64,000 nucleotides of DNA from NCBI GenBank assembly GCA_010093685.1, contig MU006216.1, positions 1,067,065 through 1,131,064 of the forward strand. The letters run 5' to 3'. This document shows positions 45,514 through 55,441 of this stretch, one piece after another (position 1 is the stretch's first letter; the number at the start of each line of letters is the position of its first letter). Source of the DNA: Ophiobolus disseminans. Its lineage: Eukaryota; Ascomycota; Dothideomycetes; Pleosporales; Phaeosphaeriaceae. Both the position numbers and the translations under genes were made by a program. The notes beneath the pieces are model-generated. The model saw only the letters and a program-made list of their open reading frames with translations. It made no database searches and was not told the origin of the DNA.

Positions 45514-46651
45514 CTACCGCCCCGCCGTCACATATGTTATCTCGACAACCGGCTCATCACGAGCTACTTCGGCCCCGCGTTCGATGTCTATAGTTGTGTC
45601 GGCCTTGGGAATCGTCGTCTCCAGCACATACGTCTCACTGATACTCTTCCCATACATCCTCCTTTCCCACGCATCTCGAAACCTTCCCAAAGCCGATTCA
45701 ATCACGCTATCCCCTCTGGAGCTATCGGGGCTCTTTCCCGTCCGAACATACCCCGGCCTCAAGGCATGGTACACAGCCTGAAAAGCAGGGCGCATGACGA
45801 CTAGCGTAGCGAAGAGAATATTGGCGTCCATCTCACACACTGCCAGCATCTGCGCCGGTACCCAACCGTACTGCGGCTCCGTCTTAATCCAGGGGTCGGG
45901 AAAGAACATGACGACGAAGCGAGCGATGGTCAGGCTGGTGTGTATGAGGCCTAGTAGAACAAGGCCGATGAGTTGCTTGACTTCAGGTCGGTGGTGCTTT
46001 AGCTTCATGAGCACTGGAATCGGGAGAGTGACCACGATGAGGCTGGTCAAGATGTTGAAAGCAGCAGTGGTGTACCGGAATTGTGTGACGTCGATGCAAT
46101 GTCCGCGGACTTTTGGTGCCCAGATTTTGCGTATCGGCGTGCATTGGAATACGCTAACAAGAAGTGCAGATAGATAGACGCCGATGAGGAGGTAGATGGT
46201 GCTCCATATTGCGATCCTTGTGCGGTTGATAAGACGCCCGGTAGATGTGTTGCATATCGTGCGGTATAGGAAGCATAACGACAGTTTGCAGAGTGGTGTT
46301 GTGAGTTTGAAAATGATCTGGTTCATGTAGAGCAGTTTCGATGGCCAAGTCGATGCCAGTATACGTCGAGGTGTCTCAGCCTTCAGTTTTCCGTGATGGA
46401 AGGGAAAGACAAGTACGAGCCAGATGACGCTTTGGACGAGGCCACAGAGCTGAAGTAGCGATGAGCGAAGTAGTTAGTGTATGAGGAATTGGTTAACATA
46501 CCACTGCAGCTACTAGAAGAGTGTCAGAAACATCGTACTTGCGTCGGGTTATTCTGAACCAGATACGGAGGAGAAAGATGATCAATGTGAATGTGCCAGG
46601 GATGAGGATTGTGGCCGCAAGCGATGCACCACTGCGTGCTGTATCCACCAT
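45514..46651 (-). CDS. fungal rhodopsin/Pth11-like seven-helix membrane protein
   Basis: Two exons on the minus strand (46651-46502 and 46449-45514; 52-nt GTATGT...CAG intron), 361 aa. It has the layout of the large fungal family related to Pth11-type receptors: seven hydrophobic segments at about aa 9-32, 43-66, 92-114, 126-152, 175-196, 208-228 and 245-270, with the family-typical LVSVFQCTPIRKIW after helix 4 and a Cys in the loop before helix 5 (GHCIDVTQF). There is no CFEM domain at the N-terminus. The cytoplasmic tail is about 90 residues, Ser/Arg-rich then acidic. Some members sense surfaces or host signals; the ligand here is unknown. The intron was placed by frame continuity: exon 1 alone supplies helix 1 and the start of helix 2. 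Confidence 0.85.
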
Positions 46652-47587
46652 GGCGATGTGTGGTCATCTAGTTAGATGTAGTATCTAGCTTAAAGAAGGA
46701 TGGAGCTCAGATGCAGCGATGCTTGCCTCATATGATGCCGGCATCTGCTTGTCACTCTAAAGCCCATACCGACCGGTAAGTCGATGCTCCCACCTTCATT
46801 CTCACCAGCTCTATGTTTTTGACCCCACTTTCGCAATTGGGAAGATATCCTACTTTGGGCTGAAAGCGATATGCAAGCCATATTATCTCAGTGCAAATAC
46901 ACTGGTGCTGCTTCAGCTGTCAAAGGAGTATCAAGCTTTTTCGGGTAGCGTCCCCGAGGGAGTCCAGAGCTGATGGCGGAGCCATTGCATAGTTATTGGC
47001 CGGTGGTCACTACTTCAAGGCGTGATTGGGATTTCTCGGGTGTAGGATTGGCGAAGTAATCAAGATGCAGAACCCGAGTTTGTGGGAAGGAGGGTCAGAT
47101 TACACCGCCTTGAGTCTGGAAGGAGCCTATTGAGACCCGGATTTGCGCCTGTGCCCGAAGTGCGAGCGAGTCGATGAGCAAGGAATCTACAGCTTAAGGA
47201 AGACTCGGGGCCATGGTGTTTTGAGCAGATGTCCAGTGTCGTGTTCTCGGTGGAGGATGCGCTGCAAGCGAAACAGCCCCAGGTTCTCGGGACATGGACC
47301 AAGCCCAATAAGGCTGACTTTTGACATCTCCGAGCCTTACATCGCCGTTCATTGGTTAGCCCTGCAGCAAGATGGCTGCAGCTTTGTGAGTAAGCACTTA
47401 GCTGTGTTATGTCAAACACCGGAGGTGACGTAACATAATACTCACATTTATCGCTTTGGTTTGTTCGAACCCGGAGGCGTCAATCTGACAATGACCGATT
47501 CTCTATCAGACCTCATGAAAGCTGATTGCGGGGAATAAGCATATTTGCAATGCCGCTTATTCTCTGTGCTATCTATAAGTGAACCGG
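46652..47587. other. intergenic region upstream of the rhodopsin-like gene
   Basis: 936 bp between two minus-strand genes. Minus-strand frames at 46690-46881 and 47060-47419 show no motifs and are not supported. No repeat or TATA box seen. Confidence 0.5.
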
Positions 47588-48388
47588 TCATGACGAGTCT
47601 TCCGCCAGCCTTAGATTCAACGCGGGGACAATGCTTTCCCCACTCTCCACAAACATTCGGCACATGATCTCCAATCCGTCTTGCAGGGCATGCACCAGCT
47701 CTCCTGTCTTTATCTCCCGACCGTCTGCGTATGCAATCTTGCTGCCTATGCACCCACCGTGGTAGAATTGTCGGGCTCCATAGCGCACGTCGAAGCAAAA
47801 CTCTACGTCAAACATTTGGATGTGAGGCTGCGAAATAAGCATCATTTGCCACGACTCCGAACCAGGACGCCAAAATATTTTGGTCTTCTCTCTAAGGTCT
47901 GTGAGATTCTTGAATGTGAGACTTCGAGTTTTGGGCGTGGGCAGGCGGATGCTACAGCCAGTATATGGCGGCTGCTTGATGAAGCGCCGGTTGACGATGT
48001 CCAAATAGTCCTCAAACATTGTTACGATTCTGTTCTTCGGAGTAGGAATAAACCATCCCTCTTTGTGTCTGGCCTACGTCATCTCCCATCGGTTTTCTTC
48101 GTATTCGTTCCACACTGTTGCAGGTAGTCGGCGCAACAAGACGTTGATGACTATCTGGGCAGGTTTGGTCCCTGGTTGTCGGTACATTCTATGTGATTTG
48201 GTTGGAAGCCGCCACATACGTTCTTGCGCTCGAGTGCATGTTGAGATGGTGCATCGCCATAATCTGCAGGTAGCGTTTATGTGTAGATAGTCAAGGAATT
48301 TGAGGGTGCGACACTCGAAGATCATGAGAAGAAGTTCGACAGGAAGGTCGTTGATGAGTCGGTGTATAGCTGACGGAGAACGATCCAT
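47588..48388 (-). CDS. short F-box protein
   Basis: Two exons on the minus strand (48388-48078 and 48029-47588), 250 aa. F-box proteins recruit substrates to SCF ubiquitin ligases through Skp1. The F-box is near the start (LINDLPVELLLMIFECRTLK, then FLDYLHINATCRLWR, about aa 10-45). The C-terminal half has the SWQMMLISQPHIQMF block that is frequent in short fungal F-box proteins. The intron is proposed because an in-frame TAG at 48074-48076 would otherwise separate two frames that are both protein-like and in the same phase; GTAGGC...AACAG of 48 nt removes the stop and keeps the frame. The donor is less common than in the other genes here. The alternative is a nonsense-mutated gene. The start at 48388 is preferred over an upstream in-frame ATG at 48493. 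Confidence 0.7.
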
Positions 48389-48617
48389 AGTATAAATGAT
48401 TGACAGTGTAGTTTGAATGATCGCAATTTTGCCTTGTTGAAGTTGATACATAGTTGGCCTCAAGGCGTCGCTCCGCTCGGTACCAAAGTCCAACCATCGC
48501 TATACAACTACCAATGTGCTGCAAGTTGCATCTGAATACGAGCTTTCAAGGACATTTGAATGTTTGTTGACTTTCAACTAAGCCCACGGCCCATCTTCCT
48601 CACCAACGATGACACCC

Positions 48618-49439
48618 TCAAGAAACCCAACCAGCGTCTCCCCAAACTGGTCCGCCAGGTGGTGTATAAGGCTTAGTCGCAGATATGTCCCTATACTCTA
48701 GGAATATACTTTTCTTGTCATCTGGCTGATATGCTCCAGGGAGCGCGATACCGACTGGCAAAGCTGTCGTGCCGCTTCCCGTGACAGTAATCTGGTGGCA
48801 CCCAGGATAAAATTGTGCCAAACTTCCATTCTTATTCGTGCGCTGCAGACCTAGAATCTCATGGCTGAAATGCAAGTCAGTTTTAGATGTATGAGAAAGA
48901 AAGAGGCCAACGTACCGTAGAACATACTCTCCCGGCTTGATACTCTTCGGCAACTGCACCGTCCATGTGCTGTTCTGTGTGGGGAGCCTCTTGCTAGCCC
49001 ATGGAACGCTTTGACTCGCGTCATATCCAGCTTGATCGATCTTGACCCAAATATTGCCACTGCTGCCACTGAATGCACTGCACTTCCCTTTGCAATCAGC
49101 TAGGTATGTGAGGATAGGTCCTGGGTGGTCGCTTTGCCAGTCCGTCCACAAGAACTTCACAGTACTTCCGGCTGCCACACTAGCTGTAGCACTGACAGGT
49201 ATGTTGTTCTTTCCATTGCGACCGATGTTGCATGTAATAGCATCGGTGGTGAAGAGGCCATCAGTCACTGGGCCATTGTCTTTGAACACTCGAGAGATTT
49301 TGTTGACAGCGGGAGTCTTCTGTGGGTCTTTGTAAGGGTTCCAGGTATCGACGAGGGAGGATCCAAGTTGAATCTGCTGGACGTAGCCGTGTGCTGAAAC
49401 AGCGACGGGGAGAAGGGTGGTGAAGAGTATGGATTTCAT
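48618..49439 (-). CDS. AA9 lytic polysaccharide monooxygenase, secreted
   Basis: Two exons on the minus strand (49439-48916 and 48864-48618; 51-nt GTACGT...TTTCAG intron), 256 aa. AA9 enzymes are copper-dependent and oxidatively cleave cellulose or other beta-glucans outside the cell. A 16-residue signal peptide (MKSILFTTLLPVAVSA) ends exactly before HGYV, so the mature protein begins with the essential copper-ligating His1. The second ligand lies in SDHPGPILTYLA, and the axial tyrosine in the motif AQFYPGCHQITVTG. Cysteines in ITCNIG and DCKGKC are placed as in the family. There is no carbohydrate-binding module. A longer start at 49484 is rejected because it would put 15 residues before the signal peptide. 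A TATA box lies about 45 bp upstream. Confidence 0.93.
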   Translation of the reverse strand: MKSILFTTLLPVAVSAHGYVQQIQLGSSLVDTWNPYKDPQKTPAVNKISRVFKDNGPVTDGLFTTDAITCNIGRNGKNNIPVSATASVAAGSTVKFLWTDWQSDHPGPILTYLADCKGKCSAFSGSSGNIWVKIDQAGYDASQSVPWASKRLPTQNSTWTVQLPKSIKPGEYVLRYVGLFLSHTSKTDLHFSHEILGLQRTNKNGSLAQFYPGCHQITVTGSGTTALPVGIALPGAYQPDDKKSIFLEYRDISATKPYTPPGGPVWGDAGWVS

Positions 49440-49999
49440 GTTGCGTGTTGTAGTAAATGAAAATAAGAGTGAAGAACAAGGCACTTTATAGTGAGCGCCA
49501 GATACATTGTTGCAACTTAGATGGCCCTGCCACCGTTGAGTTGGTTGACTCTTGATGGTAGTGAAAGGACCGACTCATCTAGAGTTGATGAAATTGACCC
49601 CGCAAACAAAGTACGATGAAACCTTTACCTGAAGGGAATTGGTATCTTAAGGGACGGAGATATTCTTAGAAGTGTATGAATCTGGGTCGTGTTGGGGAGT
49701 GCTTATGATCATTGGTGGATCTGAAGTTTCCTGTTTCGTCCGCAATATATTCATCTCATTTGGATCGTCGCACCAATGCGAAGAAACGATCTTTGTGTAC
49801 ACTTGACCAAACATAAATTGGACATCTTTAGATAGTGCGCATCGACTGAATGTGATGTATCGAAGTCACATTAGCTTAAATATGGCGTTTAGAGCGAGTG
49901 TGCAAGCTGATGATCGGAGCATATGTGCTACTGAGCATACAAAGATCCGCGAATGGGTCCCTAGAATCATGGTTGTGGTCGTTTATCTTCGATTGTGTG
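49440..49999. other. promoter region of the AA9 gene
   Basis: 560 bp between the AA9 start and the 3' end of the 841-aa membrane protein gene (both minus). It contains the AA9 TATA box; no other site was identified with confidence. Confidence 0.5.
49484..49490 (-). promoter_or_regulatory. TATA box of the AA9 gene
   Basis: TATAAAG on the minus strand, 45-51 bp upstream of the ATG at 49439; it implies a short leader. Confidence 0.55.
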
Positions 50000-52525
50000 C
50001 TAGCACATAGCATGTCTTCTAGTCGAAGCAAATCCCTGTCCTCGTTCGTCGAACTGTTCCGCGCCTACCAATTTCATCACCTCCTCAGACTCAATCTGTT
50101 GCAACTTGTCCACAGTCTCATCACCAACTTCAATTACCTCAAGCCTGAGTTTATTTGGATCGACAACACCCCCAGACGAGACCGCTGCCACACGTTGTGT
50201 CCACATATTGCCTCCACTCGGTGCCTTGTCTCCCATGGCCAGCTGAAGCAGTGCGCCAAGCGAACCGCCAAATTGAAACGATTTTCGATCAATGAAGACG
50301 CGATACATAACATGTATGACCACCATGGCGGTGTGAAATAATAACAGCGCAACAGAAAGGTACATAGTGACGCCTTCAAAGGCGTATGCGTACCCATACC
50401 TGCGCACAGGAATATGAATGCGCGTCCATTTCTCGTCTGCGTCGAGCGGCATAGGGAACGAGCGCATGAGCGGAGTTGTATCGGTCTTGGAAGTCCAGCC
50501 AATCGAAAACAGGTTGGACACGTCGTAGCGCGAACTGTTTGCAGTGACTGCCAACGGCATGTATCCAGAGGCTATCCAAGGACCTGCCGAGCACCAGCGT
50601 GTTTTTGTGTTGCATATTGTCAGCTCATTCATGGAGAAGCGCTTGTTGAATCGGTCCGCTGCGTATTGTGCGCCAATACGGGAGAGGCCGTTGGCCACAG
50701 ACTTGGCGAAGATTTGAGAGATGGTGGCAGCAAAATATCTGTTCATGTCGGCGGATACGAGTGTGGCATTGGACATCTTGCGTTCGGATGCTTCTTTTAT
50801 GGTGGTGATACCATTCTGGAGAACAGCATCTAAGACTTTGACGGAGCCATTAATCGCGTTGAGCGTGTTAGCCCATTTCTCATGGATGTGGATCCGATGC
50901 GCGTTTCGGAAATACGGATATCCGTAAGTGGAATATAAATTACTCTCAAGCGGATTGTCGAATGTGAAATTCGTCGCTAGATCAGAGTTCGAGGTGGATA
51001 ATACCCAGTTACTAGTTGGCGTCCAAGAAGCCTGCACGGAGCATACAGATACGTTCCGATTATGCCTCATCAGACCAAGCAATACCGGGGTATCTGTTGT
51101 GTTTGTCAAATCCGTCCATACCATCTGGGTCCCGTTGATGGAACGCTTCAGATCTTCTTCGTCCCACACCGATCGAAGGTCGAAAGTGGCTGTCCTCCTC
51201 ATGTCCTCCAGTTCAGAAGGTATATCGGAGTCGTAGTTATAGTCGCGCAGGAAGACATCGCTCCCTGAATCATTGCAATATACACCCACTAAAGGAGCCA
51301 TTGGAGCAGCATTGTTTGCAAAAATTTCGAGCGTGAAAGGACCTCCATAAGAGTACTCTCCCACATTGTCGAACGCCGGTAGTCGGATCAGCGAGGCGAA
51401 AGACGCAAGCACATAGTTCGGAACCGTCACAGCGGCCTTGTGATAAGAGAAGGTGTTACTTGTATATCCAGTGCCGGAGCTTTGCAGATACAGCATTCGC
51501 CTCGGTAGATTCTCGTCTTCGCTGAGCGCAATCGTACTATTCCAGACCTTCGGTATATTGATACCAGGCAACGGGATCGTGAAAGACCGTTGAATCTCGG
51601 CGATACGTGCAGACGGGCAGGTTCCATTGATGTCCTTTGCGGCATCATCACAGAAGGAACCTGGTAGGTGATTCTCATCGACCTCGGTTGGGAAAAGGTT
51701 CGTGGGAACATATACTGAGAATCGGGGAGCCTGGTAGCGACCTCCAATGTCTCGTTTCACAGGCCCAATGAGATCATCCCTATGCCACCAGCCAAGTTGC
51801 GGAATTAACGTGAGGGCAGAGGCAGGACCGACGAAAAGTGCCAGGAAAGCAAAAACAACAAGAAGTACCACCAGAAGCCATGTGCGTTGTCCACCATTAT
51901 TTTTTGCTTCCGTCTTCGTATCCTTGCTTCTCAGTCTAGACTTGAGGTGTTTAAGGGCTTCCCAGTTGCCGATAGTCCAAGGATTCGAGGAAAGACCAGA
52001 CTGGTACGCGGCTTCGAGCAGCCCAAACGACAGGCCTTGGGGTGTGAGCATGAGCTTGTGGGTGTAGTGAAGGACCATTGACGACAAGGAGACGAGTATC
52101 AGTATCTCGTGGACTTTCGCAGCAATCTGGAGTGCGAAGATCCTCGCTCGCTGACCGTCTGCATCTGCATCGCCCCAGAAGACATTGCGAAAGCTCAATT
52201 GAAGGATACTAAACGTTGCAATGACCGGTATGATGTGGACATAAGATGACTTCAGGGCCTTGGATCGACAATTTGAGACCGGATATGCGTGGTCATCCGG
52301 CGATTTATGTTTGGCCAGAGCGCGGGGGGGCTTTTCCATTGTCTCTTTCCCCATAACAATCTGTATTGATGGTGTCCACGGAGGTAGTTGCTGAAAAGAA
52401 GCATTGCGACGAACCTCGGAGGAGCATGTGTTGAAGGGCTCCGAGCGCCCTGATGGAATGAGTTCATGCTCTAGGAAGGTAGCATACCGGTGGCTGCGCC
52501 GCACTCCTGAAACTGAAGCATTCAA
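50000..52525 (-). CDS. large membrane protein of unknown function
   Basis: Single exon, 841 aa from the ATG at 52525 (a later in-frame ATG at 52354, MGKETMEKPPRALAK, is an alternative start). I do not recognise the family by function. Hydrophobic segments lie at about aa 94-111, 131-153 and 216-240 (WLLVVLLVVFAFLALFVGPA), and a fourth at about 720-743 (SVALLLFHTAMVVIHVMY). Between the third and fourth is a domain of about 480 residues with many N-x-S/T sequons (NGT, NST, NRN VS, NAT, NSS) and scattered cysteines, so it is probably glycosylated and extracytoplasmic. The last ~95 residues form a cytoplasmic tail. This layout occurs in a set of uncharacterised filamentous-fungal proteins. It is divergent from tma20 with 216 bp between starts. 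Confidence 0.82.
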   Translation of the reverse strand: MNASVSGVRRSHRYATFLEHELIPSGRSEPFNTCSSEVRRNASFQQLPPWTPSIQIVMGKETMEKPPRALAKHKSPDDHAYPVSNCRSKALKSSYVHIIPVIATFSILQLSFRNVFWGDADADGQRARIFALQIAAKVHEILILVSLSSMVLHYTHKLMLTPQGLSFGLLEAAYQSGLSSNPWTIGNWEALKHLKSRLRSKDTKTEAKNNGGQRTWLLVVLLVVFAFLALFVGPASALTLIPQLGWWHRDDLIGPVKRDIGGRYQAPRFSVYVPTNLFPTEVDENHLPGSFCDDAAKDINGTCPSARIAEIQRSFTIPLPGINIPKVWNSTIALSEDENLPRRMLYLQSSGTGYTSNTFSYHKAAVTVPNYVLASFASLIRLPAFDNVGEYSYGGPFTLEIFANNAAPMAPLVGVYCNDSGSDVFLRDYNYDSDIPSELEDMRRTATFDLRSVWDEEDLKRSINGTQMVWTDLTNTTDTPVLLGLMRHNRNVSVCSVQASWTPTSNWVLSTSNSDLATNFTFDNPLESNLYSTYGYPYFRNAHRIHIHEKWANTLNAINGSVKVLDAVLQNGITTIKEASERKMSNATLVSADMNRYFAATISQIFAKSVANGLSRIGAQYAADRFNKRFSMNELTICNTKTRWCSAGPWIASGYMPLAVTANSSRYDVSNLFSIGWTSKTDTTPLMRSFPMPLDADEKWTRIHIPVRRYGYAYAFEGVTMYLSVALLLFHTAMVVIHVMYRVFIDRKSFQFGGSLGALLQLAMGDKAPSGGNMWTQRVAAVSSGGVVDPNKLRLEVIEVGDETVDKLQQIESEEVMKLVGAEQFDERGQGFASTRRHAMC

Positions 52526-52741
52526 GCATTATATGCGTGTGCCACGTGACAGATGTGATGGGGGAGTCGTTGGAACAATCATGAGACGCCAAATTCCACA
52601 AGCGCGCTAGTCAAGCAGGGGTGAAGGGTAAAACACACGGACCACACCCCACCATACATCGACCCTCGCGCGACTGCCCCGCGTCAACTTTTGAAGCGCT
52701 CAACAGTGAAGCAACAACACCTCTCACACATAATAGTCACG

Positions 52742-53464
52742 ATGTTTAAGAAAGAGTATGCACACATTCAGTCATTGTGGACGGAGACATAGCTAACTCC
52801 AGAAAAGCATAACTTCCGGCGCGAAATCCAAGGTCAAATCCAGCGCCCAACGCGCCATCCGCTCAAAAGTCCTCGAAGAATATCCAAAGCTCGAACCATA
52901 CATCGAAGACATACTGCCCAAGAAAGAGCAACTCGAGCTCGTAAAACTGTGCGTACAGGCCGCTATCAAGAACTCATATCCTCTGAAGCTAGATTTCGCT
53001 TGATCTCGACTATCGAACATAGCTAACATTCTTCCCCCAGACCAGACCGCGTATCCCTCTACACCCTGCACAACACGCCCCTCTTCTTCCAACACATGGA
53101 CGACGCCCTACTCCCGCACCTAACCCTCGTGCACAAATACCCCTTCGCCTTCCACCGCCTACGCATCGACCGCGGCGCAATCCGCTTCGTGCTCTCGGGC
53201 GCATCGCTCATGGCCCCGGGCCTGACTTCGCCGGGCGGCCGCCTCCCAGACGCGGGCTTAAGTGATGAGGACAAGGAGAAGTATGGGTCTGAAGACCTCG
53301 AGGCAGGTGCGGTGGTGGTTATTGAGTCCGAGGGAAAGGACACGGCGTGTATGGTTGGTGTGTTGAAGATGGGTACGGGAGAGATGAAGAAGGTTAAGAA
53401 GGGCCAGGCGTGTGAGAGTGGGCATTATTTGGGGGATGGGCTGTGGGCGCTTAAGTTGGATTGA
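52742..53464 (+). CDS. tma20: Tma20/MCT-1 translation-associated PUA protein
   Basis: Three exons (52742-52755, 52808-52948, 53041-53464), 192 aa. Tma20/MCT-1, with Tma22/DENR, promotes recycling of 40S subunits and re-initiation. Exon 1 holds only 14 nt (MFKK plus two bases). The acceptor ending AAAAG at 52807 is needed; the earlier CCAG leads into a stop. The N-terminal domain runs through EEYPKLEPYIEDILPKKEQL; the PUA domain begins around AFHRLRIDRGAIRFVLSGAS and includes MAPGLTSPGG and the C-terminal GQACESGHYLGDGLWALKLD. Introns are 52 nt (GTATGC) and 92 nt (GTGCGT). Length is near the ~180 aa of yeast Tma20. It is convergent with sgt2. Confidence 0.92.
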
Positions 53465-53729
53465 GGTGAGATCTGGATATGGGGCATGCAGCATAAAGTA
53501 AACGACAGTCTTTGAAGGCATTGGATGGGTAGAGAGACACGACGAGGAGAAAGGCCATTTGCGGCTCTGAGGAGTGAAAAGGCCGGGGGCGACTGCATAT
53601 ATACTGCACAAGCAGCGTCGTGTTCGAGTTGGGTTCCACAGCAAAGACCCTTGAAGTGCACTTGGTATCATTGTTCTAATCGTGGAAGTCATCCCAAACC
53701 ATTCAACAAGCCTTTCCTGTGTGACAGAC

Positions 53730-54973
53730 TTATTGTGGTGCTCCTCGGCCGGCTCCTCGACCAGCACCTCCAGTACCCCCGGCACCCCCGGCACCTCCAG
53801 CTCCACCCATGAAGTTCCGTGCCCTGACTCTGTGTTAGCAGGATATAGTTCATATTTTCATTCACGTGGCGAACTTACATGTCTGCGATATTTGGGTCGT
53901 TCATAAGGCTCGCCAGGTCAGGCATGCCTCCACCACCGCCTCCCTGGCCTCCAGCACCTCCACGTCCAGCAAACTGGCTTGCCATGCTCGCTACCTGTGG
54001 GTTGCTCATGAGATTGTTCATCATGTCTGGGTTGCTCATAAGGTTCTGTGCCATCTGCCTCATCATGGGATTCTGCATGAGACCAGCGAGGTCTGGCATG
54101 CCACCACCGCCGCCTCCGCCTCCGCCACCAAGCATGGATGCTAGCGAGGAGAGATCTGGCATGCCTCCTGCGCCGCCGCCTGGCGCGTCCCGAGGAGCGT
54201 CTGGTGCACCAACATCGCCGCCCTCCTCCTCAACCTTCTTCTTCGCTGTCTCGTAGCCTTTGCGCATGACTTCGGAGCCGCCGCCTTCAGCGTCCATGCC
54301 AGCCTTGTATGCCTCCATAGCGCCCTGTGCGTCCCCGAGTACGTATTTTGCAAGACCGAGGCGCGACCATGCCTTGGAGTAGTTCGGGTCGGCGGCGACT
54401 GCCATTTCGGCATCTTCTTTTGCCAGCTCGTGCTTGCCCTGGCCGGAGTATGCGGCGGCGCGGTTGGAGAGGTAGATGGGGTTGAGTGGGATGACGTCGA
54501 GCGCGGCAGTGTAGTGTTTGATGGCGCTTTCGTAGTCCTTCTTCTTCATGGCCTCGTTGCCGAGACCCTTCAGTCGCTCGGCTTCATCCTTGTTGGGTCC
54601 ACCGGCGCCTGGGGCGCCTTTTGCGGGTGTCTGTGGTGTTGCCGGTCGTGCCTCTGACGCTGATGAGCTCCCCTCGGTTGTTGCTGTGCTCTTGCCCTTG
54701 AGCTTCTCGTATACGTTGTAGATTGCAAGGAGGTTCTGTCCACCTAGCGCATCCTTCTTCGCAGCCTCGTCGGCAAGGTCGACCTTGAAGGCTTCGGCAA
54801 TACAATTCGCCGCCACTTCAAGCTGTTCAGCGTCGTCTGGTGCTACTGAACCATCTGTCTGTGAGGTCTGTAGGAAGTCGAGGATCGCGAGTGCAAGGCG
54901 CTTCTTTGACTGTCCAGTCGCCTATAAAGTATCAGAGGTGTAAGGGTGTGAAGTGGGGCAAGATGCTTACCAT
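53730..54973 (-). CDS. sgt2: Sgt2/SGTA tail-anchored protein targeting co-chaperone
   Basis: Three exons on the minus strand (54973-54971, 54921-53879, 53823-53730), 379 aa. Sgt2 hands tail-anchored membrane proteins to the GET pathway and binds Hsp70/Hsp90 through its TPRs. Coding exon 1 is only the ATG, followed by a 49-nt GTAAGC intron; the joined start reads MATGQSKKRLALAILDFL, the family's dimerisation domain. Three TPRs lie at about aa 110-220 (LKGLGNEAMKKKDYESAIKH, NPIYLSNRAAAYSGQGKHEL, NYSKAWSRLGLAKYVLGDAQ). The C-terminal Gly/Met/Asn-rich region binds the hydrophobic anchors (NPMMRQMAQNLMSNPDMMNN). The last 55-nt intron (GTAAGT...GTCAG) removes an apparent stop after NIAD and joins to MARNFMGGAGGAGG and the GRGAPQ end. 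Confidence 0.93.
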
Positions 54974-55441
54974 AACGGCGATCGAAACTGTGTTTTGTTG
55001 GGTAAGAGTAGATTTGAGGTACAAGCAAAGGTGGGAGAGGTTTGAGGTCGCAGAAAAAAGTGTTGCCGACTGTCTAGGTCGAGGGAGAGATGAGTTAGAG
55101 GGTCAATGTGTACGGTCGAAGCTTCCCAGGTTCCTTCGAGCGATTGGCGGGGCACGCTAACACCGTGGATTGTCGATGCAAACCACGCCACAGTGAACGA
55201 ACATCAACTTTGCCCAGAAGAGCAGGTTCAAACGCGAAATATATTGCGAAAAAGTGATGTTGTTCAAGGTTAGAGTAATATTCACGCAAAATCAGATTCA
55301 TGTCGAGTTGGGCTTCATGTATGCATTTCGGTCTACACTAGTGCCCTTTATTCCATCGATTCCGTGAGATCATTAATCATGAGCAAGCCGGCTTTCGACA
55401 GCTCACCCCTGCATAACCCAGCAGGCTACCTCCAAAACCCT
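54974..55441. other. sgt2 upstream region
   Basis: 468 bp between the sgt2 start and the 3' end of the ribosomal protein gene. Pyrimidine/purine-skewed near the sgt2 start; nothing else recognised. Confidence 0.45.

Noticed and set aside
47060..47419. 119-codon minus-strand frame upstream of the rhodopsin-like gene
   Set aside because: No motif or signal peptide; Cys-rich by chance composition.
53258..53806. 182-codon minus-strand frame between sgt2 and tma20
   Set aside because: It is a shifted frame of the last sgt2 exon running on into the tma20 antisense; the correct frame ends at 53730.
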